From Actinoplanes philippinensis (GTDB lineage Bacteria; Actinomycetota; Actinomycetes; Mycobacteriales; Micromonosporaceae): a DNA stretch of 64,000 bases. The notes under the pieces are model-generated. The model saw nothing but the letters and a program-made list of their open reading frames with translations, did no database searches and was not told the DNA's origin. Of the stretch, positions 24,892-33,814 are shown piece after piece. Position 1 is the first letter of the stretch. Every line of letters begins with the position of its first letter. Where the stretch lies: NCBI RefSeq assembly GCF_900113015.1, contig NZ_FONV01000016.1:1-64000 (forward strand), written 5' to 3'. The translations under genes and the position numbers were made by a program.

Positions 24892-25473
24892 GTGGGAAAA
24901 GTGGTCATGAACGCGTCGGTCTCGGTGGACGGTTTCATCGCGGCCGGCAACGACGATCCCGGCCCGATCTTCGAGTGGCTGGTCAGCGGTGACGTGCCGC
25001 TGGACGGCAGCGGCGTGCTGAAGGTGTCGCAGGCCTCGTTCGACCACATCCGGCCGTACTGGGACGAGATCGGCGTGACCGTCTGCGGCCGGCGCTCCTT
25101 CGACATCACCGACGGCTGGGACGGCACGCCGCCGAGCGGGATCGACCACGTGGTCGTGGTGAGCCACCGGGGCGCCCCCGAGGGCTGGGACCCGAAGGCC
25201 CCGTTCCACTTCGCCGACGGCATCGACGCGGCCGTGGCCACGGCGCGGGAGCTCGCCGGTGACCGCACGATCGAGTTCGCCGCCGGCGACGTCGGCGGCC
25301 AGGCTCTCGCCGCGGGCTGGATCGACGAGGTACGCATGGACGTCACCCCGGTCGTGCTCGGCTCCGGCAGACGCTACTTCGGCTCGGTGGACGCCCAGCA
25401 CCTGCTGGACGGCCCGGACGTGATCGTTGCGGGCAACCGGGTGCTGCACCTGCGCTACCGGGTGCGCCGCTGA
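24892..25473 (+). CDS. Dihydrofolate-reductase-family (RibD C-terminal) protein
   Basis: A 193-residue NADPH-binding protein starting at the GTG at 24892 after AGAGGGGG. The N-terminus VMNASVSVDGFIAAGNDDPG, the GRRSFD segment and the C-terminal IDEVRMDVTPVVLGSGRRYF are typical of stand-alone RibD_C/DHFR-like reductases, which are abundant in actinomycetes. Substrate unknown; true folate or riboflavin activity is not implied. Normal length. Confidence 0.87.
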   Translation: MGKVVMNASVSVDGFIAAGNDDPGPIFEWLVSGDVPLDGSGVLKVSQASFDHIRPYWDEIGVTVCGRRSFDITDGWDGTPPSGIDHVVVVSHRGAPEGWDPKAPFHFADGIDAAVATARELAGDRTIEFAAGDVGGQALAAGWIDEVRMDVTPVVLGSGRRYFGSVDAQHLLDGPDVIVAGNRVLHLRYRVRR

Positions 25474-25557
25474 CCGAGGCCCGCATCACAGGGCCGGCCG
25501 CTGTGCCGGGCCTGGCGAAGGCTCAACCGGCCGTGGGCCGCTGCCGATGATGAGCCC

Positions 25558-26982
25558 ATGAACCTGTGGTCACCCCGTGCGCTGCCGGTGGCGGCGGCCG
25601 TTCTGGGCGTGCCGACACTGCTGGCGCCGGAATCGGTGGTGGCGCGTCTGACGTACCCGGCGGCCTTCTGCGTCGTGGTGGTGTCGGCGTGGCTCGCGAC
25701 CCGCGCGGAGACCGGCCACCGCCTGTCCCGGGCGCTCGTGGCGGGCGCCCTCACGGTCTGGCTGGCCGGTGACCTGGTCTACTCGGCGCTGACCCGGTGG
25801 TTCGGTGAGCCGGGCGACGTGTCGCTCGCCGACGCGTTCTGGATCACGGGCTATCCGCTGCTGGCCGCCGGACTGATCATCATGGTCCGGCGGCGCACGT
25901 CGTCCGGCCTGCGGGAGGCCACGCTCGACGGCCTGGCCATGGCGACCGTGGTCGGGGTGCTCTTCTGGCGGTTCATGGTGCAGCCGGAGATCACCGGCGA
26001 CACCATGTCGGCGGCGGAGATCATCGGCACCTTCTACCCGCTGGGCGACGTGCTGTTGTTCGTCGCCGGTGCGCTGCTCGTCCTCGCGCCGGGCGTCCGC
26101 GGCGGCGCGACCGGCTATCTGCTGGCCGCGCTGGCCGTCACGCTCGCCGGCGATGTGGTGATCACGGTGCTGCCCGCGGTTCTGCCGGATTTCGACACCG
26201 GGCGCCTGGACGCTCTGCTGCTGCTGGCGAACAGCCTGTTCGCCGCCGCGCTCTGGAACCGCGACATCGAGCGGCCCGCCGATCGGCGGACCGGCCCGGA
26301 ACGGGTGCACGCGGCCCGGCTGGTCTTCCTGGGTGTCGCGCTGATCGCCCTGCCCGTGCTGAACCAGCTGAACGACCGGGACGACGGCGCGCTGGGCCAC
26401 ACCGTCTCGTGGACCGCCTCGATCCTGCTCAGCACGATCATCTTCGTACGGTTCGTCCTGGTCGTCCGCGAGCAGGAGAAGGCGCGGACGGCGCTGGCCC
26501 ACCGGGCGGCCCACGACGAGCTGACCGGCCTGGTCAACCGCCAGGAGCTGTACGCCCGGCTCACGCTGGCGTTGCAGCACGGCGCCGAGCCGGTGGTGCA
26601 CTTCCTGGATCTCGACGGGTTCAAGGCGGTCAACGACCGGTACGGCCACTCCGCCGGTGACTTCGTCCTGGCCGAGGTCGCCCGGCGTCTGCTCGGCCAG
26701 ACACGGCCCACCGACATCGTCGCCCGGCTCGGTGGCGACGAGTTCGTCGTCGTCACCGAGGACGTCACCGGGGCCGGTGACGTGCCGCAGCGGCTCCGCG
26801 AGGCGGTGGGCGCCGAGATGTCCTTCCGTGGCCATCGCCTCCGGGTCGGTGTCAGCATCGGTGTGGTGTCGGCGGCCGATCTGAGCCGTCCCGACTCGGA
26901 CCTGCTGCTGGGCACCGCGGACGAGGCGATGTACCGGCAGAAGCGCACGCACCGGCACACCGCGGCCGGCCGGACGGCGTAG
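25558..26982 (+). CDS. Membrane diguanylate cyclase (GGDEF only)
   Basis: A 474-residue protein with about eight or nine hydrophobic helices over residues 1-305, then a GGDEF domain. The motifs ELTGLVNRQELYARL, HFLDLDGFKAVNDRYGHSAG and the intact RLGGDEFVVV (near residue 392) support active c-di-GMP synthesis. GVSIGVVSAADLSRPDSDLL is the final strand. I see no RxxD inhibitory site just before GGDEF. Start is the ATG at 25558. It stands alone. Confidence 0.92.
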   Translation: MNLWSPRALPVAAAVLGVPTLLAPESVVARLTYPAAFCVVVVSAWLATRAETGHRLSRALVAGALTVWLAGDLVYSALTRWFGEPGDVSLADAFWITGYPLLAAGLIIMVRRRTSSGLREATLDGLAMATVVGVLFWRFMVQPEITGDTMSAAEIIGTFYPLGDVLLFVAGALLVLAPGVRGGATGYLLAALAVTLAGDVVITVLPAVLPDFDTGRLDALLLLANSLFAAALWNRDIERPADRRTGPERVHAARLVFLGVALIALPVLNQLNDRDDGALGHTVSWTASILLSTIIFVRFVLVVREQEKARTALAHRAAHDELTGLVNRQELYARLTLALQHGAEPVVHFLDLDGFKAVNDRYGHSAGDFVLAEVARRLLGQTRPTDIVARLGGDEFVVVTEDVTGAGDVPQRLREAVGAEMSFRGHRLRVGVSIGVVSAADLSRPDSDLLLGTADEAMYRQKRTHRHTAAGRTA

Positions 26983-27053
26983 GCGATCCGGCTGCCGGGA
27001 TCCGCTGCGGTAGGTGCCAGTTTCTGTCACCCTCTCCGGGCAGAATCGGCGTC

Positions 27054-28043
27054 ATGCCGACGACCTCCGCCCGCCTGCTGTCGCTGCTGTCGCTCCTGCA
27101 GGCCCGCCGGGACTGGCCGGGCGCGCTGCTCGCCGACCGTCTCGACGTCAGCCTGCGCACCGTTCGCCGGGACGTGGACCGGCTGCGCGAGCTGGGCTAT
27201 CCGATCGCCGCGCTGAAGGGTCCCGACGGCGGCTACCGGCTGGGCGCCGGCGCCGATCTGCCGCCGCTGCTGTTCGACGACGACCAGGCCGTCGCGCTGG
27301 CGATCGCGTTGCAGATCGCGGCGACGACGCCGGGCAACACCACCGGCGAGGCGGCCGCCCGGGCCCTGCACACGGTCCGGCAGGTCATGCCGTCCCGGTT
27401 ACGGCACCGGATCGATGCGGTACGGGTGACCGCCGCCGACCGCCCGGCCGAGCAGCCACCGCCCGGCGTGCTGGTGGCGATCAGCGCCGCCGTGCACGCC
27501 CGTGCGGTGCTGCGGTTCGATTACGGCGACGAGGTGCGGCGCGCCGAGCCGCACCACCTGGTGACCCGGGGCGGCCGCTGGTATCTGATCGCCTGGGACC
27601 TCGACCGGGACGGCTGGCGCACCTTCCGTGCCGACCGGATGTCGCCGCGCACCCCGAACGGGCCCGGGTTCACCCCGCGCGAGCTTCCGGGCGGTGACGT
27701 CGCCGGATACGTGACCGGCGTGTTCCGGGGCGCGGTCGACGCCTCCGGCGACTGGCCGTGCCGGGGCACGGTGATCCTGGACCGGCCGGCCGCGTCGGTG
27801 GCCCCGTTCGCCGGTGACGGTGTCGTCGAGGAGCTGGACGACGGCCGCTGCCGTCTCACCCTGGGCTCCTGGTCGTGGACCGGGCTGGCGGCCGCGATCG
27901 CCCGTTTCGACGCCGACTTCACGGTCGTCGCCCCGGCCGAGCTGGCCGGGGCGGTGATCGCGCTGGGCGAGCGGTTACGACGAGGCGGGCGCCAGGCCGT
28001 ACTCCCGGAGCTCGCTGATCCGCTCCGGCGCGACCGGCCGTGA
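27054..28043 (+). CDS. WYL-domain HTH transcriptional regulator
   Basis: A 329-residue regulator. The N-terminal winged helix (RLLSLLSLLQARRDWPGALL, then LDVSLRTVRRDVDRLRELGY) is followed by a WYL domain at about residues 140-220, with the expected Arg/Tyr/Trp pattern (VLRFDYGDEVRRAEPHHLVT; GRWYLIAWDLDRDGWRTFRA). A WCX-type C-terminal region follows. WYL domains sense nucleotides or single-stranded DNA in several defence and DNA-damage regulators, PafBC being the best known; this is a stand-alone single-subunit relative. The 3' end overlaps the convergent GGDEF-EAL gene by 69 bp. Confidence 0.9.
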   Translation: MPTTSARLLSLLSLLQARRDWPGALLADRLDVSLRTVRRDVDRLRELGYPIAALKGPDGGYRLGAGADLPPLLFDDDQAVALAIALQIAATTPGNTTGEAAARALHTVRQVMPSRLRHRIDAVRVTAADRPAEQPPPGVLVAISAAVHARAVLRFDYGDEVRRAEPHHLVTRGGRWYLIAWDLDRDGWRTFRADRMSPRTPNGPGFTPRELPGGDVAGYVTGVFRGAVDASGDWPCRGTVILDRPAASVAPFAGDGVVEELDDGRCRLTLGSWSWTGLAAAIARFDADFTVVAPAELAGAVIALGERLRRGGRQAVLPELADPLRRDRP

Positions 28044-30296
28044 GTAGAAGAAGCCCTGCCCGTACTCGTAGCCGAGCAACCGCACCAGGTCGCGCTGCTC
28101 CTCGGTCTCGATGCCCTCGGCCACCGACCCGAACTCCAGGGCCGCCGCCATCTGGCTGACCGCGTTGGCGACCGCCCCCTGCCGGCTCACCGTGGTGATC
28201 GACTCGACGAACGAGCGGTCCAGTTTCAGCGAGTTGACCGGGCAGGTGAGCAGCAGGCCCAGCGACGACGCGGCGGTGCCGAAGTCGTCCAGGGCCAGTT
28301 TCACCCCGAGCGCCCGCAGCGCCTCCATCGTGCGTTGCGACTCCTCGTCGTCGACGACGGCGGTCTCGGTGACCTCGATGACGAGGCTGCCGGGCGGCAG
28401 GCCGGTCTCGGCGAGGACCTCCGCGACGTCGGCGACCAGGTTCGGGTCGCGCAGTTGCGGGCCGGCCACGTTGACGCCGACCTGCAGCGGGGTCTCGTCG
28501 GGCGCCTCGGCCATCCAGGCCGCGCCCTGCCGGCACGCCTCCCGCAGCACCCAGCGGCCGATCGCCACGATCTGGCCGGTGCGCTCGGCGATCGGGATGA
28601 AGTCGACCGGCGACAGCACGCCGAGATCCGGGTGGTTCCAGCGGATCAGCGACTCGACACCCGTCAGCCGGTCGTCGGCGAGCCGCATGATCGGCTGGTA
28701 GACGAGGGTGAACTGCCCCAGCTCGACGGCCTGGTCCAGCTGCCGGATCAGTCCCGCCTCGGCGCTGACCCGGGCGCCCATCTCGTCGGCGTACCCGATC
28801 CACATGCCCTTGCCGCGACGTTTCGCCTCGTACATGGCGATGTCGGCGTTGGCGAGCAGCGTCGACGGGTCGTCGCCCGCGCGGGCGCCGGTCAGGCCGA
28901 TGCTGGCCTTCACCCGTATCGTGTGCTGCGCCACCACGATCGGTGCGGCGAGGCGGCGCAGGATCTGCGCGGCGACCACCTCGGCGCCGACCGGCCCGGT
29001 GCCGGGCAGCAGCATCGCGAACTCGTCGCCGCCCATCCGGCACACGATGTCGTCGCCGCGGACCGCGTCCCGCAGCCGGGACGCGACGATCACCAGCAGC
29101 GCGTCACCGGCGGCGTGGCCCATCGTGTCGTTGATCGTCTTGAAGTCGTCCAGGTCGATGAGCAGCAGCGCCGAGTCGGCGGTCAGCAGGCGGGCCATCT
29201 CGGCGCTGAAGTGGGTGCGGTTCGCCAGGCCGGTCAGCTCGTCGAACGATGCCTGCTCGCGCAGCTGCGCCTCCTGGTCGCGCAGGTCGCCCAGGGCCAC
29301 GTCGAGGCGGCTGATCAGGCTCATGTTGTCGTGGAAGGCGACCAGCTGACGGCCGGCCACCAGGCAGGTGATCACGACGACGCCGACCGTCGCGCCGACC
29401 AGCTGCGACGACGCGGTGTCCGGCAGCATCAGGAAGAACACCACGAAGGTGACGGCGATCATCCCGTACGGCAGGAGGCTGTAGGGGCGGCGCTTGGCGG
29501 TGTACCGCGGGTCGCCGGCGCGCAGGACGATGACCTGGATCCACGGGCCGACGGCGATCAGGACGCTGGGCAGCAGGCGGATCGCGTACACGTACGCATG
29601 GTCGAGGGTTTGGAAGTCGCCGGGCAGCAACGTGCTGACCCCCTGGACCATCGCCGCGGAGACCATCGGCCAGGCGGCCATCCGCGCCATCGGCGGATGC
29701 CGGATGAGCGCGACCTTGGTCGCGGAGAACGTCGCGACCAGCACCAGCGCCGCCGTGACGCTGGCGTTGACCCGGTCGGTGTGCGCGCCGTCGAGCGGGT
29801 TGAACGCGAAGCACCAGGCCACCACGCCACCGCCGACGAGCACGGTGGCCGCGTCGAGCCAGAAGACGAACCGCTCACGGGCGGTGTTCAACCCCTGCGG
29901 GAAGATCAGGCAGGCGATCACGTTGCTGGTCATGCCGATGCCGAAGAAGACGGTCTGCACGGTGCCGCCGGTCAGCGACGGCACGCTGGGCGAGAGCAGG
30001 ACCGACGTGCCATGGTACGTGTCACCGATGGTGAACGATGCTCCGGCGAAACTGATCATCGACCAGAATCGGCGATAGCGCTCGTCGGCGAGCCGCCGCA
30101 ACCGCCACCCGCCGAGCGCGAGCGCCGCGTCGAGCGGCACCTGCGCCAGCCAGTACACCTGGACCTGACGATCGGGGTGCCCGCTGAGCAGCACGAACAG
30201 CACGCACGCGAGCAGGGTGAAGCCGACCAGCCCTCGCAGCACCGGATCACGGCGCAGGTGGTTGATCGGCCGCCCGGCCGGTCGTGTCTCGGTCAA
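27975..30296 (-). CDS. Membrane GGDEF-EAL protein with ESL variant
   Basis: A 773-residue protein: about eight to ten transmembrane helices (residues 25-330), a short coiled coil (LDVALGDLRDQEAQLREQAS), a GGDEF domain with CRMGGDEFAMLLPG near residue 424, and an EAL domain. The EAL signature reads GVESLIRW (near residue 547), so Ala is replaced by Ser while the metal-binding Glu stays. LALDDFGTAASSLG and AEGIETEEQRD are present, so phosphodiesterase activity is plausible. It is the second dual-domain protein in the window, with the same architecture as the one at 13819 but without its 20-residue duplication. Confidence 0.92.
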   Translation of the reverse strand: MTETRPAGRPINHLRRDPVLRGLVGFTLLACVLFVLLSGHPDRQVQVYWLAQVPLDAALALGGWRLRRLADERYRRFWSMISFAGASFTIGDTYHGTSVLLSPSVPSLTGGTVQTVFFGIGMTSNVIACLIFPQGLNTARERFVFWLDAATVLVGGGVVAWCFAFNPLDGAHTDRVNASVTAALVLVATFSATKVALIRHPPMARMAAWPMVSAAMVQGVSTLLPGDFQTLDHAYVYAIRLLPSVLIAVGPWIQVIVLRAGDPRYTAKRRPYSLLPYGMIAVTFVVFFLMLPDTASSQLVGATVGVVVITCLVAGRQLVAFHDNMSLISRLDVALGDLRDQEAQLREQASFDELTGLANRTHFSAEMARLLTADSALLLIDLDDFKTINDTMGHAAGDALLVIVASRLRDAVRGDDIVCRMGGDEFAMLLPGTGPVGAEVVAAQILRRLAAPIVVAQHTIRVKASIGLTGARAGDDPSTLLANADIAMYEAKRRGKGMWIGYADEMGARVSAEAGLIRQLDQAVELGQFTLVYQPIMRLADDRLTGVESLIRWNHPDLGVLSPVDFIPIAERTGQIVAIGRWVLREACRQGAAWMAEAPDETPLQVGVNVAGPQLRDPNLVADVAEVLAETGLPPGSLVIEVTETAVVDDEESQRTMEALRALGVKLALDDFGTAASSLGLLLTCPVNSLKLDRSFVESITTVSRQGAVANAVSQMAAALEFGSVAEGIETEEQRDLVRLLGYEYGQGFFYSRPVAPERISELREYGLAPASS

Positions 30297-30429
30297 CGGT
30301 GTTCCTCTCCCCGGTTCTCCCCCGCCGTATCGGACGCCGGGCCCGCGATCCGAGGAGTCCGCGGGTCAAGACGAGATAAAGCCGGCCACCCGCCGCAGCC
30401 GCGCGGATGATCATGAATAGGATCCGGCG

Positions 30430-31407
30430 ATGGGATCACGAGCGAACGTGGCGGTCCGGCGGGACGGCACGTGGGTGCACCACGGCAGCAACGGGCTGGG
30501 CTACAGCCTGGACGCCTGGCTCGCGCCGGGTCCGGAGCCGGCCCTGGCGATGTTCGGCACCGAGGCCTGGCCCGTGTGGGAGCCGGGCCAGTGGCAGTGG
30601 GAGTCGACCTGCGAGGCGGCCGCGCTGATCGACGTGGACGCCAGGGAGCTGCTCTTCTTCGTCGACATCGACGTGACCGGGCGGCTGGCTCTCCTGGAGG
30701 CGTACGGCCGGACGTGGGACGGGTGGACGATCCGCTGGGCGTACAACGGGCTGGCGGATGTGACCGACGCGCTCGGCCTGGACCGGTCGGTGCTGGACCG
30801 CGACCCGTGGGACAACACCGACCTGTTCAAGTGGCATCGTCCCGGGCCCGGCGAGCAGCTGGTCCTCGACCGGCTGATCACCGTCGGTGACGTGGCCTAC
30901 GGGCTGGACCACAACGCCGAGGACCCCTGGACGGTCGGCCCCGCGCTGCTCGACCAGCTCGGCGATCTCCCCCGGGTGGACGCCCTGCCCGGGATGCCGC
31001 GGGGCGGCATGCATCTGGATCCGGACGGCCGCGCCGCGGGGGTGTGGTCGCTCGGCCCGGTGCACCACCTGACCGAGCGGTTCGCCGAGCGCTGGCCCGG
31101 CTGGACCCTTGAGTTCTGGGAGGACCGGCACGCCGGGCAGGCCGCGCGCAGCGGGTGGCGCTTCCCGGACCCGGCGGCCGGCGTCGACGACGCCATCCGG
31201 CGGCTCGGGGAGCGGGTGCTGGACCATTGGCTGCCGGCGACCCCGGAGAACCGGGACGAGTGGCCGAAAAGCACCCGCCTCGACCCGTTCTACGGCATGC
31301 GGGCCGCCGGACTCGCGTTCGACGGCCTGCAACGTATCGTCGATGTGCTGCTCGGGCCGGGCCGCGAGCCGATCGTCGTCGCGGAGTACGCGAAGAGGGT
31401 GCTCTGA
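30430..31407 (+). CDS. Hypothetical protein rich in Trp/Asp
   Basis: A 325-residue soluble protein with strong coding bias and the ATG at 30430. No domain is recognised with confidence. It is unusually rich in tryptophan and aspartate (GTEAWPVWEPGQWQWES; EAYGRTWDGWTIRWAYNGL; RWPGWTLEFWEDRH). A repeated pattern of about 25 residues suggests a beta-rich fold. The C-terminal segment (EPIVVAEYAKRVL) is helical. It is isolated between convergent and divergent genes. Confidence 0.6.
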   Translation: MGSRANVAVRRDGTWVHHGSNGLGYSLDAWLAPGPEPALAMFGTEAWPVWEPGQWQWESTCEAAALIDVDARELLFFVDIDVTGRLALLEAYGRTWDGWTIRWAYNGLADVTDALGLDRSVLDRDPWDNTDLFKWHRPGPGEQLVLDRLITVGDVAYGLDHNAEDPWTVGPALLDQLGDLPRVDALPGMPRGGMHLDPDGRAAGVWSLGPVHHLTERFAERWPGWTLEFWEDRHAGQAARSGWRFPDPAAGVDDAIRRLGERVLDHWLPATPENRDEWPKSTRLDPFYGMRAAGLAFDGLQRIVDVLLGPGREPIVVAEYAKRVL

Positions 31408-31417
31408 CCCGCCCGTC

Positions 31418-33112
31418 TCAGGGGCGCATCTCGTAGGCGCCGGCCAGGGCGAGGACCTGCTGCCAGACGGCGGCCTCGCGGGACTCGTCGACGACCGGGC
31501 GGCGGATGTGGGCCAGCGCCCAGGCCGCCTGCTCCGGGGTGGTGGCGGCCTTGCCGTGCAGGTCGGTGGCGTACGCGGAGAAGTCGCGGATCAGGATGGC
31601 GAAGATCTCGTCGAGCAGGTGGTCGTCGACACCGCCCTTCTCCAGGATCAGCTGTCCGTAGACGATCAGCGCGAACAGGTGCCCGACCGCGAGCAGGAAG
31701 TCGAGGTCCCGCTGCTGTTCCTCGCTGGGTGCGTGGGCGCGCAGCAGCTCGCAGAACCCGTCGGCCTGCTCCCGGAAACGGGCGACGTTCGGCAGGTCGG
31801 CGCGGCTGTCGTAGGCCGTGCGCCAGTCGTGGAACCGGATCGCCCCGAGCCCGCGCGCCGGGCCCTGCCGGAAGAGGAACTCGTCGTCGGCCGGGTCGTG
31901 CCGGGTCGGGACCGGCGCGTACTCCGCCGGGTTGAAGAGATAGTTGGGCATGAACTTGAGGATCAGCGCCAGGTTGACGTGCACGGTGCCCTCGAGCTTG
32001 GGCAGGCCGCGGATGTCCATGGCCGCCTTGTCGAAGTAGGTGTCCGCCTCGAAGCCCTTGGCCGCGATCACGTCCCACATCAGGTCGACGACCTTCTCGC
32101 CCTCGGTGGTGACCTTCATCTTCGTCATCGGGTTGAACAGCAGATAGCGGCGGTCGTCGGGTCCGGCGCTACGGAAGTAGTCGACGGCGCGGTCGCTGAA
32201 GAGCTTCATGGCGACGAGCCGGGCGTACGCGTCGGTCAGCTCCCGCCGTACGTGCGGGAACGCGGTGACCGGCTTGCCGTACAGGATGCGCTGGTGGGCG
32301 TGGGTGACGGCCTCGTACATGGCGTGCTCGCAGATGCCGATGGCAGCCGTGCACAGGTTGAACTTGCCGATGTTGACGGTATTGAGTGCAGCATCGAATG
32401 CACTCTTGCCGGTGTGCAGTACATCTACTGCATTGACTGGATAGTCGATCAACTCGAACGTGCTGACGTACATCTGTTTGTTCACCACGTTGCGGATCAG
32501 GTGGTAGTTCTCGTGCCGGCTGTCGGCGGCGAAGAACACGTACCCGTCCGGACCCTCGACGTCGGCGCGGCGGCCGAACACCGACACCAGGCCGGCGACG
32601 TTGCCGTTGCCGATGTAGTACTTGGTGCCGCTCGCGGTGAACCCGCCGTCCCCGGTCGGGGTGAGGATCATGTCGGTGGCGTAGATGTCGGCGCCGTGCC
32701 CGCGCTCGGACAGCGCGAACGCCATCACGTGCCCCTCGTCGAGCAGGTCGGCGGCCCGCTCGCGCTGGGTCTGGTTGGCGCTCTGCCAGACCGGCCCGAG
32801 TCCGAGAACGGTCACCTGCCACGTGTACCAGTAGTCGAGGCCGTAGAAGCCGAGGATCTCGCTGAGCGCGGCGTTGCGGGCGGTGTCCCAGCGCTTGTCA
32901 CCGGTGCCGTCGGCGGCGGGCGTCAGGAACGTCGCGAACAGTCCCTCCTTCGCCGAGAACGCGAGGAAGTCGTCGTACCACGCTCGATCGATGTAGCTTT
33001 TGACCAGCGCTTTCTTGCCTCGCTCCTCGAAGAAGGCGACGAGGGCCCGCAGCAGCCGGCGGCTCTCGTCGTCGAGGTGCGCGGGGTCGTAGGTGTTCGG
33101 ATTGAAGAGCAC
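31418..33112 (-). CDS. Acyl-CoA dehydrogenase family flavoprotein
   Basis: A 564-residue FAD enzyme. The fold signatures are MAFALSERGHGADIYATDMI (FAD and substrate loop), GTKYYIGNGNVAGLVSVFG, and a C-terminal helical bundle with LEGTVHVNLALILKFMPN. It is longer than standard 380-residue enzymes and closer to the long-chain/FadE-like actinobacterial group, so the acyl substrate is unknown. The gene lies 12 bp downstream of a PadR regulator and is probably controlled by it. Oddity: bases 32380-32480 are much less GC-rich than the rest and hold two perfect inverted repeats. Confidence 0.85.
   Translation of the reverse strand: MLFNPNTYDPAHLDDESRRLLRALVAFFEERGKKALVKSYIDRAWYDDFLAFSAKEGLFATFLTPAADGTGDKRWDTARNAALSEILGFYGLDYWYTWQVTVLGLGPVWQSANQTQRERAADLLDEGHVMAFALSERGHGADIYATDMILTPTGDGGFTASGTKYYIGNGNVAGLVSVFGRRADVEGPDGYVFFAADSRHENYHLIRNVVNKQMYVSTFELIDYPVNAVDVLHTGKSAFDAALNTVNIGKFNLCTAAIGICEHAMYEAVTHAHQRILYGKPVTAFPHVRRELTDAYARLVAMKLFSDRAVDYFRSAGPDDRRYLLFNPMTKMKVTTEGEKVVDLMWDVIAAKGFEADTYFDKAAMDIRGLPKLEGTVHVNLALILKFMPNYLFNPAEYAPVPTRHDPADDEFLFRQGPARGLGAIRFHDWRTAYDSRADLPNVARFREQADGFCELLRAHAPSEEQQRDLDFLLAVGHLFALIVYGQLILEKGGVDDHLLDEIFAILIRDFSAYATDLHGKAATTPEQAAWALAHIRRPVVDESREAAVWQQVLALAGAYEMRP
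32384..32432. repeat. Two inverted repeats inside acyl-CoA dehydrogenase gene
   Basis: GAGTGCA (32384-32390) pairs with TGCACTC (32399-32405), and TGCAGTA (32415-32421) pairs with TACTGCA (32426-32432). The surrounding 100 bp have unusually low GC for this genome. Both repeats carry TGCA arms like the PadR-site candidate at 33686-33714, hinting at an intragenic binding site. Confidence 0.6.
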
Positions 33113-33124
33113 GAAACGGTCCTT

Positions 33125-33670
33125 TCAGAGTGCGCGGAGCGTGGCGAGGACGTCGTCGAGCCAGTCGAGCAGCATCCGCTCGTAGGCGATGCCGCCGCGC
33201 AGCACCACGTGCTGGAGCCGCTGCCCGACGTCCTCACTCTCACGATCAAGAAAATCCCTTTTTTCACCATTCACGTACGTGTAGAGCAGCGTCTCGTGGT
33301 CGGCGCGATAGCGCTCGACCTCGCTGATCAGCGCGGCGCGCCCGGCCTCGTCGGTGAACGCCGCCCCGCGGATCTTCACGGCCAGCTCGTGCCGAACCGC
33401 CTCCGGCTGCACCGGCGCCCGCAGCCACTCGACGAGAGCCCGCCGGCCGGAATCGGCCACCGAGAAGCTGCGCTTGTCGGGCCGCCGATCCTGCCCGATC
33501 TCCTCGGCGACCACCCAGCCGTCCACCTCCATCCGCTTGAGGACGCGGTAGATCTGCTGGTGGGTGGCGGTCCAGAACCGGCCGATCGAACGTTCGAACC
33601 GCCGGGCCAGCTCATATCCGGACCCGGGCCGCTCCAGCAGGGAGACCAGGATCGCGTGCTCCAGCGCCAT
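33125..33670 (-). CDS. PadR-family transcriptional regulator
   Basis: A 181-residue regulator. The N-terminal winged helix is typical: LEHAILVSLLERPGSGYELA, RIGRFWTATHQQIYRVLKRM and EVDGWVVAEE. It is followed by a Vir_C-type dimerisation helix pair (LISEVERYRADHETLLYTYV). The start is the ATG at 33670. A perfect palindrome sits 31 bp upstream, so autoregulation is likely, together with the co-directional acyl-CoA dehydrogenase gene. PadR proteins often respond to phenolic acids or drugs; the ligand here is unknown. Confidence 0.9.
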   Translation of the reverse strand: MALEHAILVSLLERPGSGYELARRFERSIGRFWTATHQQIYRVLKRMEVDGWVVAEEIGQDRRPDKRSFSVADSGRRALVEWLRAPVQPEAVRHELAVKIRGAAFTDEAGRAALISEVERYRADHETLLYTYVNGEKRDFLDRESEDVGQRLQHVVLRGGIAYERMLLDWLDDVLATLRAL

Positions 33671-33685
33671 GCCCGCATCATGCTA

Positions 33686-33714
33686 TGCACATCGTTGCTG
33701 TGCAACTAGTTGCA
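33686..33714. promoter_or_regulatory. Candidate PadR operator
   Basis: TGCAACTAGTTGCA (33701-33714) is a perfect 14-bp palindrome. An overlapping repeat, TGCACA (33686-33691) and TGTGCA (33699-33704), shares its left arm. Both lie just upstream of the padR start codon, where self-repression would occur. Confidence 0.65.
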
Positions 33715-33814
33715 TATGGATGGGATGGTCGTCGCTTGCTGCGACAAGGCGTTGCGGGGCCCGGACAGCCGGTTACGCCCTGCGTCGACTCTCCCCGGTG
33801 ATCGCTATTTCCCG

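Noticed and set aside
28335..30410. A 691-residue plus-strand open frame opposite the GGDEF-EAL gene
   Set aside because: Composition (His/Gln/Arg/Asp-rich, no fold) is typical of antisense frames in very GC-rich genes.
31109..33709. An 866-residue plus-strand open frame opposite the acyl-CoA dehydrogenase and PadR genes
   Set aside because: No recognisable domains; it overlaps three well-supported genes.
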